Below, one piece after another: positions 24,633-33,366 of a stretch of 64,000 nucleotides of DNA (positions are counted from its first letter, which is position 1; every line of letters begins with the position of its first letter). The stretch spans positions 335,917-399,916 of the forward strand of contig JAKFWK010000004.1 of assembly GCA_021732045.1 (NCBI GenBank), in the 5' to 3' direction. Position numbers and translations under genes: made by a program. The stretch is from Sulfurimonas sp. Its GTDB lineage: Bacteria; Campylobacterota; Campylobacteria; Campylobacterales; Sulfurimonadaceae. Under the pieces are notes generated by a model that worked only from the letters and a program-made list of their open reading frames with translations, was not told the origin of the DNA and made no database searches.

Positions 24633-25999
24633 AATTGTGGGGAAAAGATTCTCATAAGATTCTCTAAGATTCTTCGCGAGTAGGAAGCTTTTTTCATTTT
24701 TTGTACCGATCCTTCTGTTAGTTTTTTAATCCACTGCTCAACTTCAATCACAACTCTTTTGGTATATACAAAACTGACAACTTCGTAGTTAAGAAAAAGG
24801 CTTCTGTTGTCAATATTAACTGAGCCTAGCATCACGGCATACTCATCAAAGAGTATCGCTTTTGCATGAAGCATTTTTTTGCTTAGTAGCACTATATCGA
24901 CCTCATTCTCTTCGAGTTCACGCATATAACTGCTTCTAGCAACATTGGCAATCCAATGTTTTGAATCATAAGGAGTAATTAGCTTTACATCAATGCCCTT
25001 ATGTCTGGCAATAATAAGTGCTTTTAGGATGTTTTCATCTGGTACAAAATATGGAGTAACTATCCATACTCTTTGTGTTGCGGCGTATATTGCACTTAGT
25101 AGAGCCTCATACAGTGCGTCACTTTTAACATCTGGACCAGAGGGGACAACTTGAACTAGGTCCTCTTGTGGTGAGGTAGAATTTTTTATTTTTGTTAAAA
25201 TAGTCTCTCCACCAGCAAACTCAAAATCCGCTTTAAAAATATCAAGATATGGCAAAATAGCTTCCCCTTCAATTCGAAACAGCATATCAATCCACTGTTT
25301 TTTTGATGCTTTTGCCCCTAGGTACTCCTTGGAGATATTCATTCCTCCACTTACAACTGTCTGCTTATCAAAGATATATATTTTACGGTGATTTCGTAGA
25401 TTTAGATAATTTTTAAATGGATTTTGTAAAATGGGATTAAAAAATAGCACATGCGCACCTGCTTCTTTAAGGGGATTAAGTAAATATTGGTTAAAGTAGA
25501 GCCAGTACGAACCAACGCCATCAAGTAAGAGTTTAACATCAACTCCTTGTGCAGCCTTGTCTCGCAGTGCACTCAGGATGATTTTGCCAGTTTCATCATT
25601 GTTGAAAATATACATACCAATACAGATAGACTCTTTAGCACGACTAATCTCATCCATTATAAGCTCAAAGGCTTCAACTCCATTAAAACATAACATCATT
25701 TTGTTTTTATAGGTTGTTGCAAAAATAGAGTGATGCTTCATAACTGTTTCAATTGGGTTTAAATAAGGCGCATCTTTAGGAAGAGTGTTTTGAGGAAGCA
25801 ATATTTTTTTTCTATTTTTTTGTCCCGCTTTTCTGTTACCAAACACAAAGTAAAAGGCAAAGGCGAGATATGGAAATAGCATAAGAACCATCAGCCAAGC
25901 TAAAATTGCACTATGATTTCTTCTGAGATAGAGCATGTGAAGAGCTACTATTGCTTGTGTGATAATAATAAGAGTGATATTGAAAGATAGATAACTCAT
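24629..25999 (-). CDS. cls: Cardiolipin synthase (PLD family)
   Basis: 456 aa. Two N-terminal membrane helices (FNITLIIITQAIVALHML and ILAWLMVLMLFPYLAFAFYFVFG), then two phospholipase D HKD motifs: NHRKIYIFDKQTVVSGGMN and LHAKAILFDEYAVMLGSVN. Length and layout fit bacterial cardiolipin synthases, which join two phosphatidylglycerol molecules. It is coupled to the downstream EEP gene. Confidence 0.9.
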   Translation of the reverse strand: MSYLSFNITLIIITQAIVALHMLYLRRNHSAILAWLMVLMLFPYLAFAFYFVFGNRKAGQKNRKKILLPQNTLPKDAPYLNPIETVMKHHSIFATTYKNKMMLCFNGVEAFELIMDEISRAKESICIGMYIFNNDETGKIILSALRDKAAQGVDVKLLLDGVGSYWLYFNQYLLNPLKEAGAHVLFFNPILQNPFKNYLNLRNHRKIYIFDKQTVVSGGMNISKEYLGAKASKKQWIDMLFRIEGEAILPYLDIFKADFEFAGGETILTKIKNSTSPQEDLVQVVPSGPDVKSDALYEALLSAIYAATQRVWIVTPYFVPDENILKALIIARHKGIDVKLITPYDSKHWIANVARSSYMRELEENEVDIVLLSKKMLHAKAILFDEYAVMLGSVNIDNRSLFLNYEVVSFVYTKRVVIEVEQWIKKLTEGSVQKMKKASYSRRILENLMRIFSPQL

Positions 26000-26109
26000 T
26001 TCACTTTTTAAAATAATATATTAAATGCATATTTGAACCTCAAAAATAGTAACAGCTTTGATTAAACCCATTATGATATAATTTTTTTCATTTTTAAAAG
26101 GTAAAATAT

Positions 26110-26901
26110 ATGAAACTACTAGCTGGACCTTGCGTTATTGAGAGTGAAGATAATATTTTTAAGATTGCTAAAGCGTTGGAAATTTATCAAAATGATAGCT
26201 CAATAGATTTTTACTTCAAATCTAGTTTTGATAAAGCAAACAGAACAGCACTTGATAGTTTTCGCGGGCTTGGAATCGATGAAGGGCTTCGGATTTTAGA
26301 GAAGGTGAAAAATGATTTTGGTTACAAAATAGTAACAGATGTCCATGAATCGCATCAAGTTGCTGTGGTTGCTGAGGTTGTAGATATGCTTCAAATTCCT
26401 GCGTTTTTATGCCGTCAAACAGATCTTTTGGTTGCGTGTGCTAAAACTACAAAAGAGGTAAATATCAAAAAAGGGCAGTTTATCAACCCCCCGGATATGA
26501 AGCACTCAGTTATGAAAGTGCTAAAAACTCGTGGATGTGATGAGGTTAGCTATGAAAACTCTAAAAAATATGGAGTCTATCTTTGTGAGAGAGGCTCATC
26601 TTTTGGTTATGGAAATATCGTTGTGGATATGCGCTCACTTGTTATTATGAGGGAGTTTGCGCCGACTATTTTTGATGCAACTCACTCTGTTCAGATGCCT
26701 GGTTCTTTAGGCGGCAAAACAGGTGGAGACAGTTCTATGGTTCCGTATCTTGCAAAAGCTGCTGCTGCGGTTGGGGTTGATGGATTTTTCTTTGAAACTC
26801 ACTTCGACCCAAGCATAGCACTTAGCGATGGACCAAATATGATAAAGCTTGATGAGTTAGAGAGTCTGATAAATAAAATTAAAAAAATTAGGGAGATATA
26901 A
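26110..26901 (+). CDS. kdsA: 3-deoxy-8-phosphooctulonate synthase (KDO-8-P synthase)
   Basis: 263 aa. Condenses arabinose-5-phosphate and PEP to KDO-8-phosphate for lipid A core synthesis. Signature stretches: [50 protein letters not shown] and [18 protein letters not shown]. It heads a five-gene operon (kdsA-ribH-nusB-mqnC-M16) with gaps of nine bases or less. A TATAAT hexamer lies about 30 bases before the ATG. Confidence 0.95.
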   Translation: MKLLAGPCVIESEDNIFKIAKALEIYQNDSSIDFYFKSSFDKANRTALDSFRGLGIDEGLRILEKVKNDFGYKIVTDVHESHQVAVVAEVVDMLQIPAFLCRQTDLLVACAKTTKEVNIKKGQFINPPDMKHSVMKVLKTRGCDEVSYENSKKYGVYLCERGSSFGYGNIVVDMRSLVIMREFAPTIFDATHSVQMPGSLGGKTGGDSSMVPYLAKAAAAVGVDGFFFETHFDPSIALSDGPNMIKLDELESLINKIKKIREI

Positions 26902-26902
26902 G

Positions 26903-27373
26903 ATGAATATCATAGAAGGCAAATTAAAAGTAATAAATGGCAAAAAAGTTGCTATTGTAAGCACAAGATGGAATCATTTCATTGTTGATAGATTAGTTGA
27001 GGGTGCTAAAGATGCATTTTTTCGTCATGGTGGGGAAGAGGCGGATTTAACTCATGTTTTAGCGCCTGGTGCATTTGAGCTCCCGATGGTAATTGAGCAA
27101 CTTTTAGCAAGTGGAAAATATGATGCTATTTGTGCTCTTGGTGCGGTAATTCGTGGTTCAACTCCTCATTTTGATTATGTTAGTGCTGAAGCAACTAAAG
27201 GAATCGCTACTGTTAGTCTGAAACATAAAAAACCGGTATCTTTTGGACTTTTAACAACAGATACAATTGAGCAGGCAATCGAGAGAGCTGGAACAAAAGC
27301 CGGAAATAAGGGCTTTGAGGCGATGACTGTTGTTATAGAGATGCTTGATCTTTATGAAGCGATAGGTGCGTAA
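26903..27373 (+). CDS. ribH: 6,7-dimethyl-8-ribityllumazine synthase
   Basis: 156 aa. Penultimate step of riboflavin synthesis. Motifs: [41 protein letters not shown] (the catalytic His region) and [25 protein letters not shown]. It begins one base after the kdsA stop. Pairing with nusB next door is a common arrangement across bacteria. Confidence 0.96.
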   Translation: MNIIEGKLKVINGKKVAIVSTRWNHFIVDRLVEGAKDAFFRHGGEEADLTHVLAPGAFELPMVIEQLLASGKYDAICALGAVIRGSTPHFDYVSAEATKGIATVSLKHKKPVSFGLLTTDTIEQAIERAGTKAGNKGFEAMTVVIEMLDLYEAIGA

Positions 27374-27375
27374 TT

Positions 27376-27774
27376 ATGGCGACTAGACATCAGGCTAGAA
27401 TGGCGGTTGTAAGTCTGCTATACGCTTTTGATTTGGGAAATGGAAATATCGCAGAACATACAGACGAGATTCTAGAAGAGAAAAAAATCAGAAACAAGCA
27501 AAAAGATTTTGCGCTTACATTGTATGAGGGTGTCATGCAAAATATAGAGGCTTGCGATGAGGCAATTGTTAAACATCTTAAAGAGTGGGATTTTGAGAGA
27601 CTAGGAGCGATTGAGAGAGCCACTCTTAGACTTGCAACTTATGAAATACTTTTTGGAGGGCTTGATTCTGCTGTTGTTATAAATGAAGCGGTGGAAATCA
27701 CAAAAGCATTTGGAACAGAACAGTCGCCAAAGTTTATAAATGGCGTACTTGACGCTATTTCAAAAGATAAATAA
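27376..27774 (+). CDS. nusB: Transcription antitermination factor NusB
   Basis: 132 aa, all-helical RNA-binding protein that acts with NusE at boxA sites of rRNA leaders. The start ATRHQARMAVVSLLYAFD and the C-terminal VINEAVEITKAFGTEQSPKFINGVLDAI block are typical. It begins two bases after the ribH stop. A candidate rRNA leader with a boxA-like region is at the right end of this window. Confidence 0.94.
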   Translation: MATRHQARMAVVSLLYAFDLGNGNIAEHTDEILEEKKIRNKQKDFALTLYEGVMQNIEACDEAIVKHLKEWDFERLGAIERATLRLATYEILFGGLDSAVVINEAVEITKAFGTEQSPKFINGVLDAISKDK

Positions 27775-27783
27775 ATTAAATAG

Positions 27784-28833
27784 ATGAAAAGATTAACAAA
27801 ACAAGAAGCGCTTGAGCTTATTAAAAATGCAGATCTCAAAGAGTTGGGTCGAATGGCAACTGCTCGAAAAAAAGAGCTTCATCCAGACGGTGTTACAACT
27901 TTTGTGGTCGATAGAAATATTAACTATACAAATATTTGTTGGGTTGATTGCAAGTTTTGTGCATTTTATAGACATGAAAAAGATGCAGATGCTTATGTTT
28001 TAACTTATGATGAGATAGATGAAAAAATCGATGAACTTTTGGAGATTGGTGGAACGCAGATACTTTTTCAAGGCGGAGTTCATCCGAAGCTAAAGATTGA
28101 GTGGTATGAGGATATGGTTGAACATATTCACACAAAATATCCAACAATTACTATCCATGGATTCTCTTCAATTGAGATAGATTTTATAGCAAAAGTCTCG
28201 CATATAAGCGTCGAAGAGGTTTTAGAGCGTTTGAAAGTTAAAGGCCTAGCATCAATCCCTGGTGCTGGTGCTGAGATACTGAGTGATAAAGTAAGAGACA
28301 TCATTGCACCTAAAAAGATTGATAGCGAAGTGTGGGTTGATATTCACAGAAAGGCTCATAAACTTGGTATCATGTCAACGGCTACGATGATGTATGGAAC
28401 GGTTGAGAGCGATGAGGATATCATAGATCACTTCGATATGATAAGAGAGCTTCAAGATGAGACTGGTGGATTTAGAGCTTTTATTATGTGGAGTTTTCAA
28501 GGTAAAAATACAGAGCTTCTTCGCCTAATTCCAGATATGGATAAACCATCTTCAAATCGTTATCTAAGACTTTTAGCGGTTGCGAGACTCTATCTTGACA
28601 ATGTACCAAATATCCAGAGCTCATGGGTAACACAAGGACCATATATTGGGCAGATGGCTCTCTCTTTTGGAGCAAATGATTTGGGCTCAACCATGATGGA
28701 AGAAAATGTTGTAAGCAGTGCTGGAGTGGCGTATAAAATGGCGAAAGAGGAGATGGTTCATCTCATAAGAAACATTGGAGAGATTCCAGCTATAAGAAAT
28801 ACGGCTTATGAGATTTTAGAGAAGTTCGCATAG
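27784..28833 (+). CDS. mqnC: Dehypoxanthine futalosine cyclase (radical SAM)
   Basis: 349 aa. Radical SAM enzyme of the futalosine menaquinone pathway, cyclising dehypoxanthine futalosine. The cluster motif is CWVDCKFCAFYR (CxxxCxxC) following DRNINYTNI; the CAFYR ending separates MqnC from MqnE. Further blocks are QGGVHP, GLASIPGAGAEIL and WVTQGPYIGQMAL. It is in the kdsA operon, ten bases after nusB. Menaquinone is the quinone expected in Campylobacterota. Confidence 0.92.
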   Translation: MKRLTKQEALELIKNADLKELGRMATARKKELHPDGVTTFVVDRNINYTNICWVDCKFCAFYRHEKDADAYVLTYDEIDEKIDELLEIGGTQILFQGGVHPKLKIEWYEDMVEHIHTKYPTITIHGFSSIEIDFIAKVSHISVEEVLERLKVKGLASIPGAGAEILSDKVRDIIAPKKIDSEVWVDIHRKAHKLGIMSTATMMYGTVESDEDIIDHFDMIRELQDETGGFRAFIMWSFQGKNTELLRLIPDMDKPSSNRYLRLLAVARLYLDNVPNIQSSWVTQGPYIGQMALSFGANDLGSTMMEENVVSSAGVAYKMAKEEMVHLIRNIGEIPAIRNTAYEILEKFA

Positions 28834-30117
28834 ATGATAAAAATATTTTTAACACTACTAATTTTAGGAAGTACAATAATGGCGACAGTTATACAAGAGA
28901 TAAAAGTAAATGATATAGTCGTACCAATCATAATAGAGCAAGATAAAAGGTTACCATTAGCAACCGTGCAGTTTGTTTTTAAAAACAGCGGAAGCATCTC
29001 GGATGAGAAAAAAGTAGGATTAGCAAGATTTTGTGCAAAAGTTATGAATGAAGGTACACTAAAACTCGGCAGTAATGCTTTTGCTGAGGCTCTTGAAGCT
29101 AAAGCTATACATATCTCTGCCACTGCCGGAAAAGAGACTTTTGTTGTTGAACTAGGGTCGCTTAAAGGGCAACTAGATGAAGGACTTGGCTATTTCGATA
29201 GGCTTCTGCAAGACCCAAATCTTAGTGAAGATGTCATAAGTAAAGTTAAAACTACAACAATTGGCTCTATCAGCTCAAAAGTAAATGATTATGATTATGT
29301 CGCTTCAAACGCACTAAAAGCGATGCTTTTTAACGATACGCCGATGGCAAATAACGACTCTGGAACTATAGAGAGTGTAAAGAGCATTGAGCTTAGTGAT
29401 GTAAAAGAGTTTCTCTCAAACCATCTTGTAGGCTCAAACCTTGTTGTTATGGTTGGAGGAGATGTTGAGATAGAAGATATAAAAGTAAAAATCTCTAAGA
29501 TAATCGCTAACATAAAAAAAGGTACTGTAGGTTCTATTAAGCATCATGAAGTAGTTGTTAAACCTAGCGAGAGTGTTATCAAAAAAGAGACCCAGCAGGC
29601 TTATATATACTTTGGTTCACCATATAACATGAGAGTAGATTTTAGTGATAATTATAAAGCAAGAGTAGCGTCATATATTTTAGGCGCTGGTGGTTTTGGT
29701 TCAAGACTTATGGAAGAGATAAGAGTGAAAAAAGGTTTAGCGTACTCGGCTTATGCAAAAACAAATGTAAGTCAATCTAGCTCTTATATGAGTGGATATT
29801 TGCAAACAAAACTAGAGTCACAAGAGGATGCTAAAAAGAGCGTTAAAGAGGTCATTGAGAATTTTGTTAAAAATGGTGTAACAAAAGATGAGCTAGAGCA
29901 GACTAAAAAATTTATGCTTGGAAGTGAACCCTTAAGGGTTGAGACGATGAGCCAAAGATTAAGCCGTGCATTTATGGAGTTTTATGATGGTAGAGAGCTT
30001 GGACACTCACTAAAAGAGCTAGAACTTATCAAAAATCTAAAATTGGATGATTTAAACAGTTTCATAAAAGAGCATACAGAGATACAAGAACTTAGCTTCT
30101 CGATTGTGACAAAGTAA
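28834..30117 (+). CDS. M16-family peptidase homologue lacking the zinc-binding motif
   Basis: 427 aa. A short secretion-type N-terminus (IFLTLLILGSTIMA), then two M16 repeats. At the place of the HxxEH zinc motif the sequence reads GLARFCAKVMNEGT, so all three ligands are replaced. The second half keeps GGFGSRLMEEIRVKKGLAYSAYA, the R/Y-type block of non-catalytic subunits in M16B heterodimers. A role as the structural partner of a catalytic M16 peptidase elsewhere is inferred. Its ATG directly follows the mqnC stop. Confidence 0.82.
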   Translation: MIKIFLTLLILGSTIMATVIQEIKVNDIVVPIIIEQDKRLPLATVQFVFKNSGSISDEKKVGLARFCAKVMNEGTLKLGSNAFAEALEAKAIHISATAGKETFVVELGSLKGQLDEGLGYFDRLLQDPNLSEDVISKVKTTTIGSISSKVNDYDYVASNALKAMLFNDTPMANNDSGTIESVKSIELSDVKEFLSNHLVGSNLVVMVGGDVEIEDIKVKISKIIANIKKGTVGSIKHHEVVVKPSESVIKKETQQAYIYFGSPYNMRVDFSDNYKARVASYILGAGGFGSRLMEEIRVKKGLAYSAYAKTNVSQSSSYMSGYLQTKLESQEDAKKSVKEVIENFVKNGVTKDELEQTKKFMLGSEPLRVETMSQRLSRAFMEFYDGRELGHSLKELELIKNLKLDDLNSFIKEHTEIQELSFSIVTK

Positions 30118-30168
30118 TCCAAAAATATGACAATTTGCAATATTTTTTAATAAAAAAGTGTTTTTGAT

Positions 30169-30280
30169 TATAATACCTCTTGTCGCCACCGATTAAGGCG
30201 GGACAATTTTAGCATGAGGAAGTTAAGATAAATACTCTTAACATAATCATGAAAAATATTAATGATTTTCTATGTGATTA
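30169..30280 (+). ncRNA. Possible structured RNA or leader upstream of the small ORF and recG
   Basis: A TATAAT at 30169-30174 would start a transcript near 30181. The following sequence folds into three hairpins: TTGTCGCC with GGCG-gg-ACAA (30180-30206), GTTAAGA with TCTTAAC (30222-30242, perfect 7 bp), and ATAATCA with TGATTAT (30244-30280). No known RNA family is recognised. It could be a small RNA or the 5' leader of the 36-aa ORF and recG. The remaining bases of the 243-base gap (30118-30360) show only AT-rich sequence. Confidence 0.35.
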
Positions 30281-30360
30281 TCAAATTTTTTCAGAATTTT
30301 AACCAGGGGGCTCGACCTTCTTGTTTTTCAAGTGCTATGGTAATATAAAAAGGAAAAAGT

Positions 30361-30471
30361 ATGCAAAATATAGAAGATACAATTTTGACTGTAATGCTTA
30401 TGTTTATGGTGTTTGTGATAGGCAATTTATACTCACGAGTTAAGAAACTAGAGAACAAACTAGGCAGATAA
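30361..30471 (+). CDS. Membrane microprotein, 36 aa, upstream of recG
   Basis: 36 codons from ATG 30361 with a strong AAGGA ribosome-binding site. One hydrophobic helix (ILTVMLMFMVFVIGNLY) followed by a basic amphipathic tail (SRVKKLENKLGR). It ends two bases before the recG ATG, so its translation may feed that of recG. The strong ribosome-binding site and the spacing make it a likely real gene; function unknown. Confidence 0.55.
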   Translation: MQNIEDTILTVMLMFMVFVIGNLYSRVKKLENKLGR

Positions 30472-30473
30472 CT

Positions 30474-32288
30474 ATGAGTTTTACAAAAGAGCAAGAGGAG
30501 AAGTTTAAAAAACTTGGTATAGCTTCTTGCTTGGAACTTGCCATAATTATCCCATCTAGCTATGAAGATTTACGACTTCATGATGAGCTTAGACCCCAAG
30601 AATCACAGCTTATAGACGCAACGGTTGAGTCGATTCACCGCTCCCAAAATTCAATTCAGATAACTTTTTATGCACATAATTTTGATGCTTTAATAAAAGG
30701 GGTTATTTTTCATCCAAAACCATATATGCTTCATCAATTTAGGGTTGGTATGCGAGACTATTTTTATGGTAGTATTGAGTGCAATAGCGGATTTTGCACT
30801 ATGAGTATGCCAAAAAAAGTGATAAATATCGGTGCAATTACTCCAAAATATAAAACAACACTAAGAAGCGATGTCATGAGCCGTCTTGTTCAAGAGGTTC
30901 TGACAAAAGAGAATCTTTTAAGTGATGGAGTAAGAAAAGATATAGCAGATAAAGTGCTGGAGTTTCATTTTCCAAAAGATAATAGTCCTAATTTGCGAGA
31001 GCTATCCAAAGAGAGTTTGGATGCTCTAAAATATCTTGAGCTTTTTATTTACATGAGGCAGTTGTCTGGAAAAAGAAGATATTTTAAATCTATATCTTAT
31101 GCCGGCGGCAACTATAAAGAGTGGGCAGAAAAATTGCCATTCGAGCTCACAAAAGCACAGCAAGAAGCCATAGAGGATATAAAAAAAGATTTCTCTAGCG
31201 GAGTTTCTGCAAAAAGAGTTGTTGTTGGCGATGTTGGAAGCGGTAAAACTATGGTTATTCTTGCATCATGTTTTATGATGCTGCCACACCGCTCAGTGCT
31301 TATGGCACCGACCACAATTTTAGCAAATCAGCTATTTGAAGAGGCAAAAAAATTTCTCCCCGATATAAAGATTGCCATAATTACAAATAAAACAAAGAAG
31401 ATGGATTTGAGTAGTTTTGACTTTATCATCGGCACACATGCACTTCTTTATAGAGAGTTGCCGCCATCTTCGCTTATAATGATTGATGAGCAACATCGCT
31501 TTGGAGTTGTGCAGAGAAATACGCTTGAAAAGTTTATAGATAGCACCACGCAAAGAGCGCATTTTCTGCAGTTCTCAGCAACTCCAATCCCAAGAACACA
31601 GGCGATGATAGATAGTGCGCATATTGATGTTTCACTAATAACTTCAACACCTTTTAAAAAAGATATAACAAGCAAAATTATTCACAAGAGTGATTTTGCG
31701 GAGTTATTAGAGCATATTAAAAATGAGATTATTTTTGGTAATCAGGTGCTGTTAGTTTATCCGCTTGTAGAGCAGAGTGAGGTTGTAGAGTATCAAAGCA
31801 TACAAGAAGCTAGGGGATATTGGGAGAAGAGATTTCAAAATGTATATGTTACCCATGGAAAAGATAAAGAGAAAGAAGAGGTTCTTTTGGAGTTCCGAGA
31901 AAAAGGGGATATTTTGATAGCCACAACGGTTGTGGAGGTTGGCATCTCTCTTCCAAAACTTAGCACGGTTGTGATAGTTGGAGCTGAAAGATTGGGCTTA
32001 TCAACACTTCACCAGCTCCGTGGAAGGGTTAGTAGAACTGGACTAAAGGGATACTGTTTTTTATATACAAATGAAAGTGCTTCGCAGAGATTGGAAAAAT
32101 TTACACAAACCATAAGTGGGTTTGATATAGCAAATCTAGATCTTAAATACCGAAAAAGCGGCGATTTACTAAGGGGCACAACGCAGAGCGGAAGTGAGTT
32201 TAAATGGGTTGATTTGACAGAAGATGAAGAGATAGTTAAGAGTGTGAAAGATGATTTAGCGAAATTAACAAAAATTCCCATGCTTTAA
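30474..32288 (+). CDS. recG: ATP-dependent DNA helicase RecG
   Basis: 604 aa. Branch-migrating helicase for stalled forks and Holliday junctions. Wedge/OB-type N-terminal region to about residue 210, then the helicase core: GDVGSGKT (Walker A), DEQHRFG (DEQH box), FSATPIPRTQ, and motifs V-VI (IATTVVEVGISLPKLSTVVIVGAERLG, QLRGRVSRT). It is about 90 residues shorter than E. coli RecG, mainly at the N-terminus, as far as I recall usual in this phylum. The stop codon lies in an 8-bp hairpin. Confidence 0.92.
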   Translation: MSFTKEQEEKFKKLGIASCLELAIIIPSSYEDLRLHDELRPQESQLIDATVESIHRSQNSIQITFYAHNFDALIKGVIFHPKPYMLHQFRVGMRDYFYGSIECNSGFCTMSMPKKVINIGAITPKYKTTLRSDVMSRLVQEVLTKENLLSDGVRKDIADKVLEFHFPKDNSPNLRELSKESLDALKYLELFIYMRQLSGKRRYFKSISYAGGNYKEWAEKLPFELTKAQQEAIEDIKKDFSSGVSAKRVVVGDVGSGKTMVILASCFMMLPHRSVLMAPTTILANQLFEEAKKFLPDIKIAIITNKTKKMDLSSFDFIIGTHALLYRELPPSSLIMIDEQHRFGVVQRNTLEKFIDSTTQRAHFLQFSATPIPRTQAMIDSAHIDVSLITSTPFKKDITSKIIHKSDFAELLEHIKNEIIFGNQVLLVYPLVEQSEVVEYQSIQEARGYWEKRFQNVYVTHGKDKEKEEVLLEFREKGDILIATTVVEVGISLPKLSTVVIVGAERLGLSTLHQLRGRVSRTGLKGYCFLYTNESASQRLEKFTQTISGFDIANLDLKYRKSGDLLRGTTQSGSEFKWVDLTEDEEIVKSVKDDLAKLTKIPML

Positions 32289-32297
32289 ACATGGGAA
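32275..32297 (+). terminator. Hairpin over the recG stop codon
   Basis: TTCCCATG (32275-32282) and CATGGGAA (32290-32297) form a perfect 8-bp stem around a 7-base loop that contains the recG stop codon. The downstream sequence is AT-rich without a clean T-run, so terminator efficiency is uncertain. The convergent long HPF gene ends at 32309. Confidence 0.5.
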
Positions 32298-32308
32298 CAA
32301 TAAATATC

Positions 32309-32845
32309 TTAATAGAGTCCAAATTTAGAGTCATTTCTTTTATATAAAACACGAGTTTTTCCATCATGACCTATAAAAATCTCAAATAGTTTTCCGTTCT
32401 CCTTTAAGTCTTGAAGAACATCTTCAACCTCGCGAGGCTTGTAAAGTGCGAGTTCGACTGGAACTATCTCATCTTCCATAGCTTCTGCCATTGCGTGCAG
32501 GTCAATCTTGGTTTCAGCTTTTGCTTCATTCATGCCAACTTTATTGTAATCAGTCTCTCTCTCATGTATTCGTCTCATCGCTTTTTGAGCTCTGGTGGTT
32601 GCTAAATCAATTGCAGTGTAGAGATCTTGGTCATTTTGACTAATGATAATAGAGTTTTTGTGAGCAAGATTTATAACAAACTCAACAACTGAGTGCTCTT
32701 TGTTTTTTTTGGTTTGTGTGGATGCTACGACATTTACTGAGATTATATCCATATGAAATTTGCTTAGTGTCTCAACTGATGTTGTTATGTGAGTTTTAAT
32801 AGCGTCAGTTAGCTCTAAATGACGCCCCGTTAAAGATATATTCAT
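32309..32845 (-). CDS. hpf: Long-form ribosome hibernation promoting factor
   Basis: 178 aa. N-terminal HPF domain (NISLTGRHLELTDAIKTHI, and the helix YTAIDLATTRAQKAMRRIHERE), a linker, and the C-terminal dimerisation domain (VEDVLQDLKENGKLFEIFIGHDGKTRVLYKRNDSKFGLY) that drives 100S ribosome formation in long HPFs. I start at the ATG at 32843-32845, six bases after AAAGGA; an upstream in-frame TTG at 32866 is unnecessary. The window thus encodes both a short (15.4 kb) and a long HPF. Confidence 0.9.
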   Translation of the reverse strand: MNISLTGRHLELTDAIKTHITTSVETLSKFHMDIISVNVVASTQTKKNKEHSVVEFVINLAHKNSIIISQNDQDLYTAIDLATTRAQKAMRRIHERETDYNKVGMNEAKAETKIDLHAMAEAMEDEIVPVELALYKPREVEDVLQDLKENGKLFEIFIGHDGKTRVLYKRNDSKFGLY

Positions 32846-32901
32846 GTTAAATCCTTTAATTATCAAGTATGAAATATTATAACATTAAAAAGTTTACATA
32901 G

Positions 32902-33366
32902 TTAGAGTTTTTGTATAGTTCTTCTAAAGTATGTTATTGGTTCCGTGCTTAGGTTTCTGTCCGTTGGAACGCTGATGGTTATATCCATAAGAACTGAGCC
33001 GTTTTGTTCTGTTGTGTTTATATCGTTTATATACATATCACAACCAGCAACTGGATTTGTAAATATATATCTTGTAGTTACATTAATATCATAAATTCCA
33101 TCATCGGTCGTAGTATTAATGTTGCCTTGTGTGCAGCCACCATCAGCGATTCTTAAAAGAGTAAGTTCGGCTGTGCTTCTTGAGTACAGTACGGCTTGCT
33201 CATAAAGGTATAAATCCGCTGTTTTTTTATTTGTTTGAGATGTTAGGGAGAGTGAGAGAACCATTATAGTTGATATAACAACTACAACAATAATTGCCAT
33301 AATCATGGCAATACCAGCTCTTTTGCTTTTAAAGTTTGCTTTTAAAATATAGTTTTTTCTTTGCAT
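32902..33366 (-). CDS. PilX-like minor pseudopilin
   Basis: 154 aa. The N-terminus has a basic leader (MQRKNYILKANFKSKR) followed by AGIAMIMAIIVVVVISTIMVLSLSLTSQ, a prepilin-like hydrophobic helix with the less strict cleavage region seen in PilX/GspK-type minor pilins. The rest is polar with cysteines near residues 88 and 112. I start at the ATG at 33364-33366, which has a GGAAGGAG ribosome-binding site; it overlaps the upstream gene by 25 bases. Last gene of the pseudopilin/adhesin operon. Confidence 0.7.
   Translation of the reverse strand: MQRKNYILKANFKSKRAGIAMIMAIIVVVVISTIMVLSLSLTSQTNKKTADLYLYEQAVLYSRSTAELTLLRIADGGCTQGNINTTTDDGIYDINVTTRYIFTNPVAGCDMYINDINTTEQNGSVLMDITISVPTDRNLSTEPITYFRRTIQKL

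Noticed and set aside
30291..30494. 67-aa minus-strand frame across the recG leader
   Set aside because: It runs antisense to the 36-aa ORF and recG start, has no ribosome-binding site and no family resemblance.
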